Shown: piece by piece, positions 6,570-9,666 of the stretch
Layout: each line of letters begins with the position of its first letter
How positions within the stretch are numbered: the stretch's first letter is position 1
Origin: an uncultured Lysobacterales bacterium
GTDB lineage: Bacteria > Pseudomonadota > Gammaproteobacteria > Xanthomonadales > Xanthomonadaceae
DNA: 9,666 nt
Assembly: GCA_946886865.1 (NCBI GenBank)
Contig: CAMPJI010000088.1
Location: forward strand, 1 to 9,666
Direction: 5' to 3'
Position numbers and translations under genes: made by a program
Notes under the pieces: model-generated
What the model saw: the letters and a program-made list of their open reading frames with translations, nothing else
Databases searched by the model: none
Told to the model about the DNA's origin: nothing

Positions 6570-6638
6570 ATGCCTACACCTGGGTGGCAGCAGCCTAACA
6601 ATTCATTCAAGCCGAACCCGCTTCGCGGGTCGGCTTAA
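6570..6638 (+). CDS. Possible 22-residue peptide whose C-terminal half is encoded by attC
   Basis: ATG 6570 follows AGGAG (6558-6562) with an ideal 7-nt spacing, the best ribosome binding site in the array. The frame gives MPTPGWQQP, then runs through the attC as NNSFKPNPLRGSA, and stops at TAA 6636-6638 inside the attC L' region. It starts 18 nt after the stop codon of the cassette 1 membrane protein, an operon-like spacing. Translation through the attC might unfold the hairpin in mRNA or simply add a tail. It may be a small toxin-like or leader peptide, or a degraded gene; no family is recognised. Confidence 0.4.
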   Translation: MPTPGWQQPNNSFKPNPLRGSA

Positions 6639-6652
6639 TTCTGGTGTTAGAC
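6593..6652 (+). other. attC: attC of cassette 1 (60 bp)
   Basis: R'' GCCTAAC (6593-6599) and R' GTTAGAC (6646-6652) enclose the imperfect palindrome TTCAAGCCGAACCCGCTTCG CGGGTCGGCTTAATTCTGG. GCCTAAC is the exact complement of this cassette's own start, GTTAGGC at 6321-6327, as expected if the cassette moves as a circle. The site is almost identical to the attC of cassette 4; between the core boxes they differ only at position 10. Confidence 0.95.
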
Positions 6653-6656
6653 GCGT

Positions 6657-7025
6657 ATGACACATCAAGAGAAAGTTGAAGAGATGTACCGGCACATGAA
6701 GGCGATCGGCGTATCGGCGAGCACTGCCGCGCCACCCGCGTGGCGGCTGCTCTGGCGCGTCGGAATCAATGTGCCTCCGCCCCTCTTCATCCCGTTTGTC
6801 CCAGGCGCACTCGCGATGGGAGGCTTCTTCGGGGTGTTCTGGGGCCTGCTTATGTGGGTCATCCTGTGGCACCGCAAGGGCATGCCGCTCGGCGTCATGG
6901 CTGCTACAGCGCTGGCCGCAGGCGTACTCTTCGGGCTAACCATGTCGGGGTACTTCCGCCATCTCGCTCGCAAGCACAAGCTCCCGGTCTGGTCGGAGTA
7001 CAGGGGTGTACCGCAACGCGTCTAA
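6657..7025 (+). CDS. Cassette 2: DUF6404-like two-helix membrane protein
   Basis: A 122-residue protein. A polar N-terminus (MTHQEKVEEMYRHMKAIGVS) leads into the motif STAAPPAWRLLWRVGINVPP (22-41), then two membrane segments at about 50-71 (ALAMGGFFGVFWGLLMWVIL) and 77-99, and a basic cytoplasmic tail (RHLARKHKLPVWSEYRGVPQ). From memory this resembles the DUF6404 family, small proteins found often in integron cassettes of Vibrio and xanthomonads; function unknown. The ATG is 4 nt after the GTTAGAC core. GGTG in the preceding attC (6643-6646) is 10 nt from the ATG and could act as a Shine-Dalgarno sequence. The stop codon TAA (7023-7025) lies inside the R'' box of the cassette's own attC, so the gene fills the cassette. 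Confidence 0.8.
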   Translation: MTHQEKVEEMYRHMKAIGVSASTAAPPAWRLLWRVGINVPPPLFIPFVPGALAMGGFFGVFWGLLMWVILWHRKGMPLGVMAATALAAGVLFGLTMSGYFRHLARKHKLPVWSEYRGVPQRV

Positions 7026-7079
7026 CAATTCGTCCAAGCCGACGCCGCTTCGCGGCGCGGCTTAACTCAGGTGTTAGCG
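7020..7079 (+). other. attC: attC of cassette 2 (60 bp)
   Basis: R'' GTCTAAC (7020-7026) exactly complements the cassette's own start GTTAGAC (6646-6652). The centre is CCAAGCCGACGCCGCTTCGC GGCGCGGCTTAACTCAGGT. The R' box, GTTAGCG (7073-7079), departs from GTTRRRY, but the same change is mirrored in the R'' box (CGCTAAC) of the next attC, so it is a real property of cassette 3. Confidence 0.95.
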
Positions 7080-7082
7080 GGC

Positions 7083-7523
7083 ATGGGAAGATCGTTGCAA
7101 CTTGCTGTTGTCTTCGTTGCAGCTTTGACAGGCTGCGACCTGATAGAGGTCGCGGAGACTTCATACCCAGATATGGCTACGGCGGCTTCACGCGGCGGAG
7201 TTTCTAGCGGCTGGATCCCTGAGTGGCTCCCTGCCAGCTCGACCGACCTTCGTCATATCCATGATGTGGACACAAATGAGAGCGCTCTAGCGTTCAACAT
7301 CTCAAGCACCGCTAGGTGGCGTCCACCCAGCCAATGTCAGGCTGTTTCAGCTTCTGCCGTTACCCCATCGCGCTTTGGCCCATCGTGGTGGCCGTCCCAA
7401 GCCGACCTTGAAAGCTCGTACACGTTCTATAGTTGCCCCACAGACGTGTCGCCCACATCCATGTTTGTCGGCATTCACAAGGCGGGCAGTCGCGGGTTGC
7501 ATTGGCGTGTCTCTGCTCGCTAA
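7083..7523 (+). CDS. Cassette 3: lipoprotein with GWIPEWLP motif
   Basis: A 146-residue predicted lipoprotein. The signal peptide MGRSLQLAVVFVAALTGC ends in lipobox L15-T16-G17-C18, the Cys to be lipidated. Asp19 at the +2 position would, by the E. coli Lol rule, keep it in the inner membrane facing the periplasm. The mature part contains YPDMATAASRGGVSSGWIPEWLP (28-50) and STDLRHIHDVDTNESALAFN, a pattern I have seen in many small gammaproteobacterial proteins (possibly annotated YbbD head domain-like; from memory, unsure). Cys85 and Cys118 could form a disulfide. I chose ATG 7083, 3 nt after the core; GTG 7071 in the same frame would place the start inside attC and spoil the signal peptide. 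AGGTG of the upstream attC (7069-7073) is 9 nt from this ATG, a plausible Shine-Dalgarno sequence. The stop TAA is part of the R'' box. Confidence 0.8.
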   Translation: MGRSLQLAVVFVAALTGCDLIEVAETSYPDMATAASRGGVSSGWIPEWLPASSTDLRHIHDVDTNESALAFNISSTARWRPPSQCQAVSASAVTPSRFGPSWWPSQADLESSYTFYSCPTDVSPTSMFVGIHKAGSRGLHWRVSAR

Positions 7524-7577
7524 CAATTCATCCAAGCCGACGCCGCTTCGCGGTGCGGCTTAATTCAGGCGTTAGGC
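7518..7577 (+). other. attC: attC of cassette 3 (60 bp)
   Basis: R'' CGCTAAC (7518-7524) is the exact complement of the cassette's atypical start GTTAGCG (7073-7079). The R' box is GTTAGGC (7571-7577). The centre, CCAAGCCGACGCCGCTTCGC GG-TGCGGCTTAATTCAGGC, is nearly the same as in the attC of cassette 2, so the two form one subtype. Confidence 0.95.
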
Positions 7578-7583
7578 CTTCGC

Positions 7584-7880
7584 ATGGAATTTCTCGGGAT
7601 CATCGCCTTAATCACAGCAGTTCCTTTGCTGCTGTACATTGCGGTGGCAACTATTGCCGGTATCGTCTCGTGGACGCTTTTTGCGATCGTTGCCTTACTG
7701 GGATTTTTTGGTGTCGGGCTTCTTTCCATGTCGGGCGCCAGCTCTCCCGCAGGTGCCGTCGTCCAGATCCTTCTCATGCTCGGCTACTTTGTAGCCACTG
7801 CCGTCGCCGCTCAGTGTGTTCGGTCTTTCAATCGTGGGCACAAAGAATGGGCGGCGGGCAGTGAATCGGGGGAGGCCTAA
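7584..7880 (+). CDS. Cassette 4: three-helix membrane protein, unknown function
   Basis: A 98-residue, strongly hydrophobic protein. Membrane segments lie at about residues 4-24 (LGIIALITAVPLLLYIAVAT), 28-48 (VSWTLFAIVALLGFFGVGLL) and 57-78 (AGAVVQILLMLGYFVATAVA), followed by a polar tail SFNRGHKEWAAGSESGEA. I recognise no family. The ATG lies 6 nt after the GTTAGGC core, and no Shine-Dalgarno sequence fits well (AGGCG of the upstream attC is 12 nt away). The stop TAA (7878-7880) is part of the R'' box GCCTAAC. It resembles the other cassette products in being small and membrane-bound, but shares no sequence with them. Confidence 0.7.
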   Translation: MEFLGIIALITAVPLLLYIAVATIAGIVSWTLFAIVALLGFFGVGLLSMSGASSPAGAVVQILLMLGYFVATAVAAQCVRSFNRGHKEWAAGSESGEA

Positions 7881-7934
7881 CAAGTCATTCAAGCCGAACC
7901 CGCTTCGCGGGTCGGCTTAATTCTGGTGTTAGGC
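7875..7934 (+). other. attC: attC of cassette 4, last of the array (60 bp)
   Basis: R'' GCCTAAC (7875-7881) matches this cassette's start GTTAGGC (7571-7577); R' is GTTAGGC (7928-7934). The centre, TTCAAGCCGAACCCGCTTCG CGGGTCGGCTTAATTCTGG, is identical to the attC of cassette 1. No further attC follows, so this marks the distal end of the integron. Confidence 0.95.
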
Positions 7935-7947
7935 GATACTGCTGAAA

Positions 7948-7987
7948 GTTGGCCGGCAGTCGCTTCTTCGGACAATTGCAGGCCAAC
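7948..7987. terminator. Imperfect 11-bp hairpin after the array, possible terminator of the hydrolase gene
   Basis: GTTGGCCGGCA (7948-7958) and TGCAGGCCAAC (7977-7987) are inverted repeats with one mismatch around an 18-nt loop. Read on the minus strand it lies 38 nt past the hydrolase stop codon and is followed by TTTCAGC, a weak T tract. It may end hydrolase transcription before it runs antisense into the cassettes. The remaining bases between the last attC and 8024 show nothing else. Confidence 0.35.
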
Positions 7988-8024
7988 GTGTCGCTCGCCG
8001 CGGGCTCATCCTGATGGCCGGGGG

Positions 8025-8936
8025 TCAGACCACCGATGCCCTGAGGTCCAGTACGCGTTGAACGGTCCAGTCGACGATCGCATCGAACCGCGGCTGGTCG
8101 AGCGCGTGACCGCGGTCGACGCGGAGTTCGGTTATGAAGTCGCCGTCGACCTTCGACACGACCTGGTCGGCATCCCGCGAATACTTGTCCTGGACCCCTG
8201 ACACGACCATCGTCGGCCGGGGTCCGATGGCTGAAAGCAGATGGTGCGTGTCGAGCTCTCGCGCGAGGCCGGGGACGGTTTCGAAGAGGGTGAACCCGGT
8301 GCCCTCCCTGCGGCGTGTCTCGAAACTGCATACCGCGCCACTGATGCACGCGAACCGGCAACGCGGGTCGAGCGCGGCATGGTAGAGCGCCGTGTAACCG
8401 CCGTACGAATGGCCGGCCACGCCGACGAGCCGCTCGTCGAGCCCGGTTGCGCCGAGCAGCACACTCAACGCCCGTTGCGCATCGTCCAGGCCCTTCCTCA
8501 TCAGCAGGTCGCCATCGAGCAGCCGGTAGCTCATGGCGTTGTAGTGCTGGAGCCAGTCGAAGTAGTCCGGCTCCACCCCCTCGACCCCGGCGCGCCGGTC
8601 TTCGAACGTGAGTGCGTCCGGCGCCAGGACGGCGAGGCCCTGGCGCGCCAACGCCGGCCCGAAGGCCTGGAACGGGTCGCCGACCAGGCCGGCCACCTCG
8701 CTCTTGCCGAAATGGAATTCCCCGTTGTGCTGGTGGAAGACGACGACGCCGCCAAGGGGCGCACGTTCCCTGGGCATGAACAGGTACGCCGGGATGACGT
8801 CGCCCTCCAGACCGAGGTACTCGACACGCTCCCGGTCGAACCCCGCCCCCTCCTCGATCGGGCCCCGCTGGAAACGGACCGAAACCGGCTGGGCCAGCCC
8901 CAAGCGCTTGCGAAGTGCTTTGGAAACGTCGCTCAT
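8025..8936 (-). CDS. Alpha/beta hydrolase, dienelactone hydrolase-like
   Basis: A 303-residue serine hydrolase without signal peptide, so cytoplasmic. The nucleophile elbow is GHSYGG (Ser177); the acid is Asp250 in SGVQDKY; the base is His277 in DRGHALD, in the canonical order and spacing. Before the elbow come YLFMPRERAPLGGVVVFHQH, NGEFHFGKSE and LAVLAPDALTFEDRR, an arrangement like the dienelactone hydrolase/acetyl-xylan-esterase-like (Abhydrolase_7) group. The substrate is unknown; an ester or a peptide are possible. The frame is open upstream to 9191, but that part is Arg-rich and non-family-like, so I use ATG 8936. TATCGT (minus strand, 8950-8945) lies 8 nt before this ATG, again suggesting a near-leaderless transcript. 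It diverges from the small membrane protein gene and converges on the integron array. Confidence 0.88.
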   Translation of the reverse strand: MSDVSKALRKRLGLAQPVSVRFQRGPIEEGAGFDRERVEYLGLEGDVIPAYLFMPRERAPLGGVVVFHQHNGEFHFGKSEVAGLVGDPFQAFGPALARQGLAVLAPDALTFEDRRAGVEGVEPDYFDWLQHYNAMSYRLLDGDLLMRKGLDDAQRALSVLLGATGLDERLVGVAGHSYGGYTALYHAALDPRCRFACISGAVCSFETRRREGTGFTLFETVPGLARELDTHHLLSAIGPRPTMVVSGVQDKYSRDADQVVSKVDGDFITELRVDRGHALDQPRFDAIVDWTVQRVLDLRASVV

Positions 8937-9252
8937 CGTCCGCAACGATAGCCGCCACCCGGGCTGCACCTGGAGTACCCCGACGCGAGATGCCTGTGGG
9001 TACCAACGCAGCCGCCCGACGCGACAGGCCCACGCCCGCCCGCCGTGCCCGGTCCTGACGGCGGGCCCACGACGCCCGGCTGCACGCTGACGCCCATGCG
9101 GACGGCTGGACGGCTGGACGGCGAACTCGGCACTGTGCAGCCTGTGCGGGCCGCTCGCGATGGGTCGGTTGACCGGTTTCCAGTCCGGCACGGCTCCAGC
9201 GCGCGTGGCACATCACGCTCATCGGCAACCAGACAGGCAGGGAGGCGCCACC
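8937..9252. other. 316-bp divergent intergenic region with short repeats
   Basis: This holds no gene I can support. It should contain the promoters of the hydrolase gene (minus) and the small membrane protein gene (plus). I see a GC-rich inverted repeat, GCCCGCCGT (9038-9046) and ACGGCGGGC (9058-9066), with an 11-nt loop and no T tract. There is also an 8-bp unit, GGACGGCT, repeated three times (9100-9123, last base G). No convincing -35/-10 pair for the plus-strand gene is visible. Confidence 0.6.
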
Positions 9253-9570
9253 TTGAAGCTCACCGAATCGGAAGTCCGGCATTTCAGGAACGTGTTGTGG
9301 GGCGTGCGCTTCTGGCGCTGGTTCCGCTGGGTGCTGTTGGCGGTGCTGGCGTACACGGCGGCTGCCCATTTCGGGGGCTGGAACCCGGTGGCGCGACCGG
9401 ACTGGCTGGCGGCGGGGGCGGTCTACCTGCTGGTGGCATGGCCCGGGCTGTGCCGCACGTATGTGTTCCACACGCTGCACCGGCTGGTCGCCGAGGACCC
9501 GGAGGCCCGCGCGCAACTCGTCGCGGCCGGCGTTTCCTCGTTGCAGGACACGCGCGCGCCGACGGACTAA
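9253..9570 (+). CDS. Small two-helix membrane protein
   Basis: A 105-residue protein starting at TTG 9253. That start is chosen because GGGAGG (9240-9245) stands 7 nt before it; the longer frame from 9160 adds a low-complexity, non-conserved N-terminus. The sequence has an amphipathic basic start (MKLTESEVRHFRNVLWGVRFWRWFRW), a membrane segment at about residues 25-44 (WVLLAVLAYTAAAHFGGW), a second at about 52-68 (WLAAGAVYLLVAWPGL), and a cytoplasmic-looking tail (FHTLHRLVAEDPEARAQLVA). I do not recognise the family. The rare TTG start behind a strong ribosome binding site suggests restrained translation. Its high GC content matches the chromosomal flank, not the cassettes. Confidence 0.75.
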   Translation: MKLTESEVRHFRNVLWGVRFWRWFRWVLLAVLAYTAAAHFGGWNPVARPDWLAAGAVYLLVAWPGLCRTYVFHTLHRLVAEDPEARAQLVAAGVSSLQDTRAPTD

Positions 9571-9666
9571 TGGCCCGCAGGCGATGCGCGACGCACGCCG
9601 GCATGGCGTCGATCCGGTTGGCGCTGAACCGTTGGGGTGGCCGGCCTGGCGGGCGGGTCGCCGGGG
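9571..9666. other. Right edge, no supported gene
   Basis: GC-rich sequence after the membrane protein gene. ATGs at 9584 and 9604 open plus-strand frames that run off the edge, but neither has a Shine-Dalgarno sequence or a recognisable product. No T-tract terminator is visible. Confidence 0.4.

Larger units (their letters stand above)
4783..7934. mobile_element. Chromosomal integron: intI, attI region and about five cassettes
   Basis: The element runs from the intI stop codon to the last attC. Taking G^TTRRRY as the recombination point, the cassettes are: 0, 5965-6321 (ORF-less, palindromic); 1, 6322-6646; 2, 6647-7073; 3, 7074-7571; 4, 7572-7928. All read away from intI. Four of the five attC sites are exactly 60 bp with the same loop sequence, which fits a resident chromosomal integron rather than a class 1 to 3 mobile type. 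I see no IS or transposon ends around the whole element. GC content is visibly lower in the cassettes than in the flanking genes. The array ends in 90 bp of non-coding DNA before the hydrolase gene. Confidence 0.9.

Noticed and set aside
8937..9191. An N-terminal extension of the hydrolase by 85 residues.
   Set aside because: The extension is Arg-rich with no family similarity; homology begins at MSDVSKALRKRLGL, whose ATG has a plausible -10 box nearby.
7885..9516. A 543-codon minus-strand frame across the hydrolase gene and the last attC.
   Set aside because: It is Arg/Pro-rich and overlaps the hydrolase frame that has a full catalytic triad; its end merely translates the attC.

Overview
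The window is high-GC DNA from a gammaproteobacterium, most likely Xanthomonadaceae (Lysobacter, Luteimonas, Pseudoxanthomonas or Xanthomonas group). The reasons are the codon usage, the 'GTAGGAGCGGCTT' type intergenic repeat, -10 boxes lying 8-10 nt before start codons, and an integron whose attC sites have the 'AAGCCG..CGCTTCGCGG..CGGCTT' form I associate with xanthomonad chromosomal integrons. I assigned this from the sequence alone; no search was run.

Left flank (1-4658): the start of a cation diffusion facilitator transporter runs off the left edge on the minus strand and carries an in-frame amber codon at residue 51. A single-domain GNAT acetyltransferase (404-991) follows, then a convergent pair of short palindromic repeats, then a complete mfd gene (1167-4658) for the transcription-repair coupling factor.

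Centre (4783-7934): a compact chromosomal integron. An intact integron integrase (intI, minus strand, convergent with mfd) faces away from an attI region and about five cassettes, all in the same orientation. The attC sites are 60 bp except the first, which is 119 bp and looks composite. Cassette 0 has no convincing gene. It is dominated by inverted repeats: near-perfect 23-bp complementary ends, flanked on both sides by TAGT, and a central perfect 21-bp hairpin. Cassettes 1 to 4 encode a two-helix membrane protein (plus a 22-codon peptide that reads through the attC), a DUF6404-like two-helix membrane protein, a lipoprotein, and a three-helix membrane protein. Every recognisable cassette product is therefore envelope-associated. 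Each start codon lies 3-6 nt after the recombination core, and three of the four stop codons lie inside the R'' box, so the coding regions fill their cassettes.

Right flank (7935-9666): high GC resumes. An alpha/beta hydrolase of the dienelactone hydrolase type (8025-8936, minus, full Ser-Asp-His triad) diverges from a small two-helix membrane protein with a TTG start and a strong ribosome binding site (9253-9570). The last 96 bases hold no gene I can support.

The integron is the accessory part; mfd and probably the other flanking genes are ordinary chromosome. The best leads for something undescribed are the palindromic ORF-less cassette 0 next to attI and the run of small envelope-protein cassettes.
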